A DNA stretch of 64,000 bases from Microvenator marinus (GTDB taxonomy: Bacteria; Myxococcota_A; Bradymonadia; Bradymonadales; Bradymonadaceae): contig NZ_CP042467.1 in the NCBI RefSeq assembly GCF_007993755.1, positions 4,922,001-4,986,000 of the forward strand, written 5' to 3'. The position numbers and the translations under genes were made by a program. Positions 53,185 to 62,347 of the stretch are shown in pieces (within the stretch, counting starts at the first letter, position 1; the number at the start of each line of letters is the position of its first letter). The notes beneath the pieces were generated by a model that ran no database searches, was not told the DNA's origin, and was given only the letters and a program-made list of their open reading frames with translations.

Positions 53185-54548
53185 GATTTGTGCGCCTTTT
53201 CGGCCTCGGATTTCACGTGCTCCAACACACGAAGATGGATTCGGTGGATCAACGAATCCGTGATCACCGACCAGTAAACTCGAGGTGAGATATCTACCTC
53301 GTACCACGTGCTTCCCTCAAGGCGGGTGCGGCCGCCGGGGAGTTCGATCAGGCGGAACTCGCCGCGTTTTGACCGCAGATATCCGTCTAGATGAGGCGGA
53401 TGGATATGGTTGTAGGGGCTCCATTCGTCCATGGGGCGAGGCTGGGACGCGACATCGAAAGCGAGGCGAACGCCTTCTTCCCAATGGGTAATCGGCTCCA
53501 CAAATGCGCCAGTCGAGAACTCGCAATGCCTCACAGCGCCTACGCCTTCGCCTTCAAGTCGAGCACGAATCGGATAGGCAATGCCGGTGCTTTGAACCCA
53601 TTTTGGAGGCGGCGGCAGTTCCGAGAAATGGATGACCTGATGCCACACTTCCGAAGGCGGAGCGTCGATCTCCACAGTGGTGGCGACTTCGTAGAGCGGT
53701 GACTCTTTGTCCAAGGTCTCGGCACCGCCGAGAATTGGTAGGCTGAACATTACGGCCGTCATCGCTGCATTTCCCTTCCTCGAGATATTGGAGATGGCGA
53801 TGGCTCGGCCAACCAGTGAGCCTGCCATAGCGACGATCATCGCTGGTGGCATGGCCATAAGGATGCAGATGATGCCTTCGATGGCAAAGAGCAGTGTGGC
53901 TAGTCCTGCGATAGAAATCGAGATGGATGAGGTAGTGATTGTGGACATCTTGGAGCGTGGGTTTTCGCGATTCGTCAGAAAACCCACCAACATTCCTACG
54001 ACAAGTGGTGTGCCGATGAAGAGCGACCAGCCATAGTTTCCAAGCACAAAGACACTCAGGGCCACCATCCCAAGGACGAGAAAGACCCCAAGCGATATGC
54101 CCAGAATAGCGGATTTGAGGTCGACCGGGCTCGTCTTGGAGGCGGCGTCCCAATCAAAGGGCTCGCCGTTTCGACGCGTGGGCATGAGGCTCAAAACCAA
54201 GATGACCAACCAATTGACACCCGGGATCAAAAAGAGAATCCCTGCCCAAGGTGTCAGTCCGGCATCTGCAGCGCGTCTCACGCTCATCGTTAGCCCGATC
54301 CACGCAAAGGGTAGGGCGTACATCACGAGGGCCCAGAGCACCCACTCAGGCGCGGGCCTGATGGCCTCCGAGCGCATGAAAAGTACCGGCGAAAGGTAGG
54401 CTGCGAGCGTCCATGCCTTTCCGGTGGTCAGATAGACCACCAACCAGTCTATTCCAAACTTCAAGGCAGCGAGCAGAAGTCCAGCTACCACATACGTTTT
54501 CTGGTTGATTGGAGCATGCAGTCCAAACAAAAGCCTCAAAATCGCCAT
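53181..54548 (-). CDS. DUF805-like membrane protein fused to an SRPBCC domain
   Basis: 455 residues. The first 120 residues have the DUF805 pattern (SVRRAADAGLTPWAGILFLIPGVNWLVIL), with further membrane helices to about 280. The C-terminal 150 residues form an SRPBCC/polyketide-cyclase-like domain (about 300-450: EIDAPPSEVWHQVIHFSELPP, EGVRLAFDVASQP, GRTRLEGSTWYEVDI), a fold that binds lipids or other hydrophobic ligands. Fusion of these two modules is uncommon, so a membrane-associated lipid-binding role is suggested but unproven. Confidence 0.82.
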   Translation of the reverse strand: MAILRLLFGLHAPINQKTYVVAGLLLAALKFGIDWLVVYLTTGKAWTLAAYLSPVLFMRSEAIRPAPEWVLWALVMYALPFAWIGLTMSVRRAADAGLTPWAGILFLIPGVNWLVILVLSLMPTRRNGEPFDWDAASKTSPVDLKSAILGISLGVFLVLGMVALSVFVLGNYGWSLFIGTPLVVGMLVGFLTNRENPRSKMSTITTSSISISIAGLATLLFAIEGIICILMAMPPAMIVAMAGSLVGRAIAISNISRKGNAAMTAVMFSLPILGGAETLDKESPLYEVATTVEIDAPPSEVWHQVIHFSELPPPPKWVQSTGIAYPIRARLEGEGVGAVRHCEFSTGAFVEPITHWEEGVRLAFDVASQPRPMDEWSPYNHIHPPHLDGYLRSKRGEFRLIELPGGRTRLEGSTWYEVDISPRVYWSVITDSLIHRIHLRVLEHVKSEAEKAHKS

Positions 54549-54595
54549 AGGTCCTCCATCGAAGACCCTTCATACCCGATTTTTTAGACTTTTGG

Positions 54596-54889
54596 CTAGG
54601 CCGCTTCGTGCAGCTCGAAGTCTCTCAGGATTTTTTCGGCCTTGGCTTCTTTTAGCCGGTTGACCGTCCGAGATGCCTCGTGATTGTCACGAATGGTCTT
54701 GGCGAGTGTGAAGGTAGAACCCACCGTGAATAGCATTCCCATGGCCATGAAGCCTTTGATCCAAGGGTCTACAGGAAGGTAGAAGATTCCGCCAATCGTC
54801 GCACCGAATGCGAGGATAAACGAAATCCAAACCTGAAAAATCCATGCTGTCGTGTCGCGTTGTTCAATCATTTCATGCCTCTTAGTCAT
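54596..54889 (-). CDS. YiaA/YiaB-like two-helix membrane protein
   Basis: 97 residues. Two hydrophobic helices (FILAFGATIGGIFYLPVDPW and GFMAMGMLFTVGSTFTLAKT) followed by IRDNHEA match the YiaAB two-helix domain. It is an inner-membrane protein of unknown function. A 150-base region (54890-55039) with no credible gene separates it from the enoyl-CoA hydratase gene; GGAGACAAC precedes its start. Confidence 0.85.
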   Translation of the reverse strand: MTKRHEMIEQRDTTAWIFQVWISFILAFGATIGGIFYLPVDPWIKGFMAMGMLFTVGSTFTLAKTIRDNHEASRTVNRLKEAKAEKILRDFELHEAA

Positions 54890-55039
54890 GTTGTCTCCTT
54901 GAGCTGGTTGACTAACATCGCAAGAGGGATGCCAAGGGCTTTAGGTGTTTGTTTTGATTGGTTTTTAGGCTTCTTTGCGGTGGGCGGCTGCCCGAGCTTT
55001 TTAGTTGGCGGTGTACGCTTGATGCGCAGCGCGTGGGCA

Positions 55040-55819
55040 TTATTTGCCAGTGAATTTTGGAGTTTCCTTGGCCCTGAATGCTCGAAAACCCTCCGAGTGG
55101 TCATCGGTCATCACCGCCATACCTTGCAGTTTTGCTTCCAAATCAAAGGAATCATCCAGACTGTTGGTGGAAGCGAACGCGAGGCACTTCTTAGTCAAAC
55201 CGATTGCGTGGGTGGGCTTCTCAGCGAGCTCTTGTGCCCACTTGAATGTCTCTTGCTCGAGCATATCCGGGCGCACGACGCGGTTTGCCAGGCCCCACTG
55301 AAGGCAGGTCTCGGCTGAGATTCCTTTGCCGGCAATCAAGAACTCAAGGGCTTTGGAGTAGCCCACATGCCTCGCGAGGAACCACGACGAGCCTGCGTCG
55401 GGCACGAGTCCGATATTGATGAACGCCGGGTAAATCCCCGCGTTGTCCGACATGATTCGAAGGTCGCATGAGAGAGCGAGCGCCATCCCAGCACCGGCGG
55501 CAGCACCACCAATAGAGCCGATCACAGGCTTTGACATCGTGGTGATGGCCCGAATGATGGGCTTATAGTTCGTGTCGAGATAGACCTCCACATCTTCGGG
55601 CGTGAGGTCTTTTTCAAACTGAGAGAGGTCCGCACCCGAGCAGAACGCCTTACCTTCGCCTGTCAGGACCACACAACGCACGGAGTCATCATTGGCCAAT
55701 TCATTCAGAGTCTCGATGAGTTCAGCAGCCAGTGTTTCGTCGACAGCGTTTCGCTGATCCGGGCGGGAAAGTCGCACCGTGGCTACCGCCCCGCGCTTTT
55801 CGAGTTTGAGGGTTTTCAT
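55040..55819 (-). CDS. Enoyl-CoA hydratase/isomerase family protein
   Basis: 259 residues of the crotonase fold. The oxyanion-hole motifs are present (FCSGADLSQF and GSIGGAAAGAGMALALSCDLRI). The usual first catalytic Glu is not obvious, and the segment INIGLVPDAGSSWFLARHVG resembles PaaG-type isomerases, which use an Asp there. It may therefore isomerise rather than hydrate an enoyl-CoA. Substrate unknown. It follows the RCC1 kinase gene by 11 bases on the same strand. Confidence 0.88.
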   Translation of the reverse strand: MKTLKLEKRGAVATVRLSRPDQRNAVDETLAAELIETLNELANDDSVRCVVLTGEGKAFCSGADLSQFEKDLTPEDVEVYLDTNYKPIIRAITTMSKPVIGSIGGAAAGAGMALALSCDLRIMSDNAGIYPAFINIGLVPDAGSSWFLARHVGYSKALEFLIAGKGISAETCLQWGLANRVVRPDMLEQETFKWAQELAEKPTHAIGLTKKCLAFASTNSLDDSFDLEAKLQGMAVMTDDHSEGFRAFRAKETPKFTGK

Positions 55820-55830
55820 GGGATTCCTGT

Positions 55831-58440
55831 CTATTCAATAGGTACGACGCCAGCTCCCACGGGAGTTTCGTCGTCACCGATATCATCTGTATGGCCGTAG
55901 CCAAGTTGGCCAAATTTGTTGTGGCCCCAGCACTTGAGCGTATCTGATTCGAGCACCGCACAATTATGATAACTGCCTGCCGCGATGTAGAGCGCCTTCT
56001 CGCCGAGATAGACGTCACCGACGCTCGTGGGCGGCTCATCGTCTCCGATATTGCGCGTATGCGAGTACCCGAGTTGCCCAAAATTGTTCTCGCCGAAACA
56101 TCTTACGCTGCCACCTTCGAGCAGTGCGCATGTGTGATTGTCGCCGGCCGTGAGCTGCACGACCTTGGCGCCGAGCTCTAGGGGATTTGCGCTCAGAATG
56201 GGTTCATCGTCTCCAAGGTCATCCGTAGTACCGAGACCGAGCTGCCCTTTGGAATTCCAGCCCCAACAACGAACCTGGCCACCTTCTAAGAGCGCGCAGG
56301 TATGAAGCCGCCCCAAGGCGATGTCGGTGACCTTGCCGTCTAGTTTTACGGCTCCGGCCGAAACGGGAGTTTCGTCGTCTCCTATCGAGTCCTTGTGCCC
56401 GTAACCGAGTTGCCCTTTATCGTTCCAACCCCAACACATGAGCGAGTCATCTTCGAGGATGGCACACGAATGGTACTTACCGACGATCACCTTTTTGGCG
56501 GGTTGTCCGAGCACCAGGTCCGGTGCGGTTCTCGGAGATTCGTCGTCGCCGATGGTCGTGGTGTGGGCGAGTCCAAGTTGGCCATACCGATTGGCGCCCC
56601 AGCACTTTACCGAACCGCCATCGAGCAGTGCACAAGCGTGTGAGCCATATTGTGAGGCGCTAGCAGAGAGCGTGAGGACTTTTTTGCCCAAGTCCACAGG
56701 CGGCACGTCCAACACCTTGTTTTCCCGGCCTACGCTTTCCTGATGACCGAGTCCGAGTTGGCCGAATCGATTGCTCCCCCAACAGCGTATGGCGCCAGAC
56801 TCCAGCACCACGCAGGAAGACGACGCGTTGCGGTCTCCGGCAACGCTGACCTTGTTTGCGGGTTCATCGAGTTCGACGAAAGGGGCTTTGTCAGCCGTTT
56901 GCTCCGCTCCAAAACTCGTATTGCTCCCGATCCCCAATTCCCCGTCAAAGTTCGCGCCCCAACACTTCACCTTGCCTACGAGCAAGACGCACGTGTGGAA
57001 CTTGCCAGCAGACACGCCTTGAATCCGACCTTCAAGGACAAGCGCTTTGGCTTCGGTATCGTCTTGGGAGTCGACGAGGTCGGGTTCAATGCTGGGAGTA
57101 GGCAATGTGACCGGTTCGGCTGGGGGCAAGACGGCGACTTCTTTTGCTGGTGCCTTCTCAGCTACCGGCGCCTCGACACCATCTTGCGCATCGATGGCCC
57201 AAAATGCAGCCATTACGCCTATGAGTCCAACGCCGAGTCCAGTGGCGATCTTCAGTCCTCTCTTAGGTTTTGCGGCTTCGGGAGTCTTCGCTTCTTTCTG
57301 AGCAGCGGGTGGCGGAGGTGGGTTTTGGACCGAATCTGCCTCACGTGTGGGCGCCTCCATCATATGGGCGAGGTCACCCGTATCGAGGAGCCCGGTAAGC
57401 TCTACGCTCTCGCCCAGGGTTCCTTCGTAGCCTTCGAGTTTGTCGAATACGATGTGCAGCTCTTGGCGCAATTCAGAGGCGCTGCGAAAGCGGTCCTCTG
57501 GAGATTTCGCGAGGCATTTGCGCAAGAAGGTTTCGACTTCGTCTGGGAAGTCGAAGTTCTTCAAGACCGCGAGCGGGTCAAAATCGTCGCGCAGTTTGTA
57601 GGCAACGATTTCGTTCTCGGTTTCGCCTGGGAATGGTCGGCGGCCGGTCAGGAGCTCAAAGAGCATCACGCCAACGGCGTAGAGGTCAGACCATGGGCCG
57701 ATTCCCTTGAGATTGACCTGCTCGGGCGCCATATAGCTCGGCGAGCCGAGCGGCCATTTGGTATCGGCGCGATTTTCCACGAATTTGGCGGTCCCAAAGT
57801 CTAGGATTTTGACGTGCATGGGGTTTCCGACCACCCGTTGCAGCATGATGTTTTCAGGTTTGACGTCGCGATGAATGATATTCTGCGCATGCGCCGCCTC
57901 GAGCCCGTTTAAAATCTGGTCAAAAAGACTCCGCAGTTCTTTGTGTGAAAACCCACGTCCTTCGCGCGCCCGAACTTGTATTTCCTGGCGTACGGTGTGG
58001 GCTTCGTCCACGAACTCCATGACCAGGTAGGGCACCTGCGCATGAACGCCATACTTAAGAAGCTTGACGATATTGGGGTGCGATAGGTCAGCCAGAGCCT
58101 CGGCCTCGCCCTGGAATTTCTCGAGCAGCGCTTGCACGAGAACCGCATTGTCCGAAGGGAACTCGAGAAGCTTGAGGGCGCCTCGGAGCCGAAAAATAGG
58201 GCTTTGGAGCGCGAGGAAAACCTTGCCGAACCCGCCACTTCCAATCGGAGCAACTACCAGGTAATCCCCGATCAAAAGGCCTAACGTAGGGTCTGGTTGT
58301 GCGCCGCCTTTGTGCGCGCGCTCCCAATAATCTACGGGAATGTAGTGATAGCCGCGCTTGGCGCAAGCCCGCTCAGAACAAGCCTGACCGAGTGGTCCCG
58401 GTTGGTCACATCCAGGACACTGACCGTTTTGATCTGCCAT
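55831..58440 (-). CDS. Receptor-like Ser/Thr kinase with seven-blade RCC1 propeller
   Basis: 869 residues. An N-terminal Cys cluster (CPGCDQPGPLGQACSERAC) precedes the kinase (about 58-330: GSGGFGKVF, Lys in GALKLL, HRDVKPENI, DFGTAKF, APE). A Pro/Glu linker, one membrane helix (IATGLGVGLIGVMAAFWAI) and seven RCC1-like repeats follow (about 475-869). Each repeat has a Cys in xCxLL and another in xCWGxNxxGQLG. The kinase is cytoplasmic and the propeller periplasmic, so it looks like a receptor. The two cysteines per blade could form seven disulfides. Ligand unknown. Confidence 0.92.
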   Translation of the reverse strand: MADQNGQCPGCDQPGPLGQACSERACAKRGYHYIPVDYWERAHKGGAQPDPTLGLLIGDYLVVAPIGSGGFGKVFLALQSPIFRLRGALKLLEFPSDNAVLVQALLEKFQGEAEALADLSHPNIVKLLKYGVHAQVPYLVMEFVDEAHTVRQEIQVRAREGRGFSHKELRSLFDQILNGLEAAHAQNIIHRDVKPENIMLQRVVGNPMHVKILDFGTAKFVENRADTKWPLGSPSYMAPEQVNLKGIGPWSDLYAVGVMLFELLTGRRPFPGETENEIVAYKLRDDFDPLAVLKNFDFPDEVETFLRKCLAKSPEDRFRSASELRQELHIVFDKLEGYEGTLGESVELTGLLDTGDLAHMMEAPTREADSVQNPPPPPAAQKEAKTPEAAKPKRGLKIATGLGVGLIGVMAAFWAIDAQDGVEAPVAEKAPAKEVAVLPPAEPVTLPTPSIEPDLVDSQDDTEAKALVLEGRIQGVSAGKFHTCVLLVGKVKCWGANFDGELGIGSNTSFGAEQTADKAPFVELDEPANKVSVAGDRNASSSCVVLESGAIRCWGSNRFGQLGLGHQESVGRENKVLDVPPVDLGKKVLTLSASASQYGSHACALLDGGSVKCWGANRYGQLGLAHTTTIGDDESPRTAPDLVLGQPAKKVIVGKYHSCAILEDDSLMCWGWNDKGQLGYGHKDSIGDDETPVSAGAVKLDGKVTDIALGRLHTCALLEGGQVRCWGWNSKGQLGLGTTDDLGDDEPILSANPLELGAKVVQLTAGDNHTCALLEGGSVRCFGENNFGQLGYSHTRNIGDDEPPTSVGDVYLGEKALYIAAGSYHNCAVLESDTLKCWGHNKFGQLGYGHTDDIGDDETPVGAGVVPIE

Positions 58441-58581
58441 AACATCTAGTACTTGGCGAAAAGTTACCCATCGTGCCGCCGGATGATGCCAGAAACGATC
58501 GAGATACGCTATGCAAATGGCCTCCTGCGCGCTAAGTTGCGGCCGTCAAAACGAACTACGTTCAAAGAAGGAGTCTTAAAT

Positions 58582-58908
58582 ATGAAGCACGTGATCAAGC
58601 ATGACTTGAATATCGATCTTGCGCGCAAAGCCATGAAAAAGGCTTTCGAGATGTATGTCGCAAAGTTTGAGAAATACAACCCAACCGCCAACTGGACGTC
58701 TGAAAATCAGGTCAAGATCGGATTCGAAGCCAAAGGCGTCAAAATTCAGGGTGACGTAGACCTTCGCCCGAACGAAATCGAAGTGGATATGAGCGTCCCA
58801 TTCTTGCTTAAGCCTTTTCAGGGCAAGGCTATCGACGTGGTCGACAAAGAGATCAAAGAGTGGATTGGGAAAGCGAAGAATGGGGAACTTGACGACGTTG
58901 AAGCGTGA
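58582..58908 (+). CDS. PHA-granule-associated-type protein (PHA_gran_rgn)
   Basis: 108 residues. The pattern NIDLARKAMKKAFEMYVAKF, then VKIGFEAKGVKIQGDVDLRPNEIEVDMSVPFLLKPFQGKAIDVV, matches the family often called polyhydroxyalkanoic acid system protein. ATG 58582 is chosen because AAGAAGGAG lies at 58566-58574; the frame runs further upstream. No phaC or phasin gene is adjacent, so a role in PHA granules is uncertain. Its final 56 bases overlap the convergent FAD oxidoreductase. Confidence 0.8.
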   Translation: MKHVIKHDLNIDLARKAMKKAFEMYVAKFEKYNPTANWTSENQVKIGFEAKGVKIQGDVDLRPNEIEVDMSVPFLLKPFQGKAIDVVDKEIKEWIGKAKNGELDDVEA

Positions 58909-60391
58909 TTGAGGAAAGCAGGCTCTCCGCCGTTTTCACCCCACCAATTGCGGTCGCCAGAGTACTTTGCCCTGGAAAGACCGAATCCCCCACAAGGTAG
59001 AGGCCGGGAAAGAACTCACGTGGCCAAAAGTTGCGATAATTATCCCAACCAGCCACACGTGGAATCCCACCCACATAACCGTGTTTGCGGCGCGTGAATC
59101 GCTCGAAAGTGCGAGGGCTCGCCGTCATCTCGATGTAGATATGGTTGGCAATCTCCGGCACAAATCGCGCCAGATTTTGGCGCATTGTGTCTTGGATTTC
59201 TTGAATCAGTTGGCCTTGTGCTTCTTGGTCCAGCGCCATCAGCTTTGTCATGCGAAGATGCGTGGAAATGGTCACGGTGCGGTAGCCTTTCCTCGACTTG
59301 TTTTCGTCGCTTGCGCTCATCGACACAAAAAGATGGTTGCCTTCCTCGAACGGAATTCCTGGGTCTGCCACGATTTCGTAGTGATGGGCATCTGCGCTAA
59401 GCGCATCGTTGTCCACCTGCAAGTAAAGCATCACCGCGCCCCATCCCTCCTGAACACGTTTGGTCAAATCGTCTAGCTCAGCGGTCGGCGTTCCGGTCAA
59501 CTCAACTAGGTTCTGCGGCAACACGTTGGCTACCACCCTTCGCGCGAGCACACTCGAGCGTCTGGATGTGACTCTCCAGAGGCCGTCCTCCCGCTCAATC
59601 TTAGTCACGGCGTCTGCCATCCGAGTGTCGGCACCGTTCGCCTGCAGGTGTCTCAAGAGCGCCCAGGCGAGCTCTCCAATCCCGCCTTTGATATGCCCGG
59701 TGCCTCTGAAATAGTAATCCATCGTGGCGAACGCAAACGGAGTCTCGGCGTATGTGGCGTTTGTCTGAATCGTGATCTGGCAAATCGCGTTCAGATAGGT
59801 CAAAAGCGGCGTGTATTCGTGCAGGTCGAACTCGCGGAGTACTCGACCGAGCGGCTTAGCGACCATCGGCAAGAGTTCCAGATATTTGGGCGAGCGGGCA
59901 ACGTGTGTAGCGAGTTCTTTGAGTCCAAACGGTGGGAGCAATGAGGGCTCGTCAAAAAGACTCCACAAGAGGTCAGCCACCCGTTGTTGTTTCGCGAAAA
60001 AGGCCCGGATTTTATCCGAGGGTGCGTCTGGTAGATTGCAGAGTCTGTCCAGCAATTCTTCGCGTGATCGTGGAATCTCAAGCGTAAAGTCCGGGGTTCT
60101 GAACTCCACCAGAGGGTCAAGCGGCTGAAACTCCACGTTGAGATTATGGCGCGTCATCCAATCGTGAAAGAGTTGGCCGGGAGCGAACCCTGAAAAGAGT
60201 GTAGCCCCAGATTCGTACTCAGCCCCCCATCGCGAAAATGTACTGGCGCATCCACCCGGGTACTTCAGCGCATCAAAAACTACGATGTTGGCGCCTTCAT
60301 CGACCAACTTCATGGCTGCTCCGAGGCCGCCAAAGCCTGTGCCTATAACGGCCACGTCGAAGGGGGGTGGTTCTGGGGTTGGCGTAACCAT
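58853..60391 (-). CDS. CrtI-like FAD-dependent oxidoreductase
   Basis: 512 residues. The N-terminal FAD motif VAVIGTGFGGLGAAMKLVDEGANIVVFDA, the GGCASTF signature and the C-terminal YLVGDSVFPGQSTLATAIGGVKTAESL match the phytoene desaturase/retinol saturase-like family. It could desaturate or saturate a polyprenyl or carotenoid substrate, but no carotenoid genes are near. It is divergent from the phosphoglucomutase gene. Its last codons lie antisense to the end of the PHA-type gene. Confidence 0.88.
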   Translation of the reverse strand: MVTPTPEPPPFDVAVIGTGFGGLGAAMKLVDEGANIVVFDALKYPGGCASTFSRWGAEYESGATLFSGFAPGQLFHDWMTRHNLNVEFQPLDPLVEFRTPDFTLEIPRSREELLDRLCNLPDAPSDKIRAFFAKQQRVADLLWSLFDEPSLLPPFGLKELATHVARSPKYLELLPMVAKPLGRVLREFDLHEYTPLLTYLNAICQITIQTNATYAETPFAFATMDYYFRGTGHIKGGIGELAWALLRHLQANGADTRMADAVTKIEREDGLWRVTSRRSSVLARRVVANVLPQNLVELTGTPTAELDDLTKRVQEGWGAVMLYLQVDNDALSADAHHYEIVADPGIPFEEGNHLFVSMSASDENKSRKGYRTVTISTHLRMTKLMALDQEAQGQLIQEIQDTMRQNLARFVPEIANHIYIEMTASPRTFERFTRRKHGYVGGIPRVAGWDNYRNFWPREFFPGLYLVGDSVFPGQSTLATAIGGVKTAESLLSSITLQRRQVPHSSLSQSTL

Positions 60392-60559
60392 AGGGACTCC
60401 GGGCGATGCTTATGACTCTCGAATCGCCGAATGAGCCCTTCTCGGCGTCGAGTTTACCTGACGCAAAGATGCGATTTGAAAGATATCGGTACATCGTCGT
60501 TGCGTTTTCGAGTGTGATTTTGCACAAGGGTTAGAGTTCTAGTCCCCCGAGGAGTAAAG

Positions 60560-62263
60560 ATGTTGGACGAAGCAAAGAAATGGATCGAGCGCGACCCTGA
60601 CCCCAAAACCCGCAACGAAATCTTGGAGCTTGAAAAGGCTAAGGATTTTGATGAGATCGCCGCGCGATTCGCTGGGCGACTCTCGTTTGGTACGGCGGGA
60701 CTCAGAGGTGTCTTGGGTGCTGGGCCCATGCGGATGAATCGTCTTGTGGTTCGAGAGACGAGCGCCGGGCTCGGCCAGTATTTGCTTCAGAACGTGGACG
60801 GAGCTCAAGAAAAGGGCGTGGTGGTTGGCTACGACGGGCGCCTGATGTCCCGGGAGTTTGCCGAAGATACCGCCCGCGTCCTTACGGGGCTCGGGATCAA
60901 GGTCTATCTGAGCGAGGACCTGTGTCCGACGCCTGTCGTGGCTTTTGCACTCAAGCATTTTGGAGCCGCGGCCGGTGTCATGGTCACAGCGAGCCACAAT
61001 CCGCCGGAGTACAACGGATACAAGGTCTATTGGGGAAATGGGGCACAAATTGTACCGCCACATGACTCCGGAATTGCTGCGGCCATCGATGAGGCGTCGC
61101 GCGCCGAAATTCCCTTTGCGGACGACCTGGAGTTTGAGCGTTTGGCCGATTTCTTTGGGCGAGAAGTGGACGATATCTATATGGCCGAGGTCAGGAAACT
61201 GAGTCTCGTGGACGCGTCCGAATCCCGAAAAGACTTCGCCATCGCTTACACGCCTATGCACGGCGTGGGCTCCAAACTTGTGGAGCGTGCGCTCAAAGAG
61301 TCGGGCTTTGAAAAGGTATCGGTCGTTCCCGAACAACGACGTCCTGACGGACTTTTTCCGACTGTAAACTTCCCGAACCCAGAAGAGCCGGGAGCCATGG
61401 ACCTCGTCTGCGCTCTGGCCGAATCTGTGGGCGCCAATCTGGCGCTAGCCAGCGACCCTGACGCGGATCGCCTGGCTGTGGCGGCTCGAACTGGGAGCGG
61501 TGAGTTTAAGATGTTGCGCGGCGATCAGGTCGGCGTTCTGTTTGGATACGAGTGTCTTAGACGCAAAACTGGACATGCCGTTGCGACCACGATCGTTTCG
61601 TCGCAACTTCTGGGTGTGATGGCAAAGAAGTTTGGGGCTCCTTATTATGAGACGCTCACTGGGTTCAAATGGATCGCCAACGAGGCGATGGCACACCCCG
61701 ATACGCCTTTTGCGTTCGGCTACGAGGAGGCGCTTGGATACACGGTTGGCGAGCTTGTCAGGGATAAAGACGGCGTGAGTGCGGCCAAGATTTTTGCGGA
61801 GTTGGCCGTGAGTTGGGCTGACGAAGGTCGCGATGTTTGGGCGCAAATCGAGCGAATCGACCGTGAATTCGGCATATATCTCACAGGACAACGCTCGCTT
61901 CATTACGATGAAGAGAATCAAGCGCTGAAAAACTTGAATAACGGGATACGTGCAAACCTTCCATGGACGGTGGCAGGTGTGCCTGTCGACTCGATCACCG
62001 ACCTCGAGGCCGGAACCCGACAATGGGCTGATGGTAGGGTTGAACAGCTCAATCTACCTAAGAGCGATGTCTTGACGTTTTGGCTCAAAGGCGGGGCGCG
62101 TATCATTGTTCGTCCGAGCGGTACCGAGCCTAAAATCAAGTGCTATTACGAGATCGTCGAGCCTGTGGCCGGCGATTATGAAGACGCAAAATCAAACGCT
62201 AGAAACACGCTTGAGACGCTCATAGAGAGCCACCAAAAGGAACTTGGGGCTCTCGCGAATTGA
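60560..62263 (+). CDS. Phosphoglucomutase/phosphomannomutase, PGM2-like
   Basis: 567 residues of the alpha-D-phosphohexomutase superfamily. The catalytic Ser loop (MVTASHNPPEYNGYKVYWGNG), metal loop (SDPDADRLAVA), sugar loop (GYEEALGY) and phosphate loop (VRPSGTEPKIKCYYEI) are all intact. The N-terminal GRLSFGTAGLRG is typical of the PGM2/phosphopentomutase branch. It interconverts hexose 1- and 6-phosphates (or pentose phosphates), possibly feeding glgC at 3.3 kb. Confidence 0.94.
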   Translation: MLDEAKKWIERDPDPKTRNEILELEKAKDFDEIAARFAGRLSFGTAGLRGVLGAGPMRMNRLVVRETSAGLGQYLLQNVDGAQEKGVVVGYDGRLMSREFAEDTARVLTGLGIKVYLSEDLCPTPVVAFALKHFGAAAGVMVTASHNPPEYNGYKVYWGNGAQIVPPHDSGIAAAIDEASRAEIPFADDLEFERLADFFGREVDDIYMAEVRKLSLVDASESRKDFAIAYTPMHGVGSKLVERALKESGFEKVSVVPEQRRPDGLFPTVNFPNPEEPGAMDLVCALAESVGANLALASDPDADRLAVAARTGSGEFKMLRGDQVGVLFGYECLRRKTGHAVATTIVSSQLLGVMAKKFGAPYYETLTGFKWIANEAMAHPDTPFAFGYEEALGYTVGELVRDKDGVSAAKIFAELAVSWADEGRDVWAQIERIDREFGIYLTGQRSLHYDEENQALKNLNNGIRANLPWTVAGVPVDSITDLEAGTRQWADGRVEQLNLPKSDVLTFWLKGGARIIVRPSGTEPKIKCYYEIVEPVAGDYEDAKSNARNTLETLIESHQKELGALAN

Positions 62264-62347
62264 GCAAATAGATCGGTTTGATGTGGAATATGAATTCGGT
62301 GTGCTTAGGTTGAAACCGTTGGTTGATCTAAGCCCCGGAGTGTCCCA

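Noticed and set aside
54886-55104. 72-residue basic open frame on the minus strand in the gap before the YiaA/B-like gene
   Set aside because: It partly overlaps the end of the enoyl-CoA hydratase gene in another frame, and its Lys/Pro-rich sequence has no signal or match I recognise. The gap is left without a gene.
56743-57804. Long open frame on the plus strand, opposite the RCC1 kinase gene
   Set aside because: It is fully antisense to a well-conserved kinase and propeller gene, shows no recognisable domain or ribosome binding site, and its openness follows from the base composition of the kinase gene.
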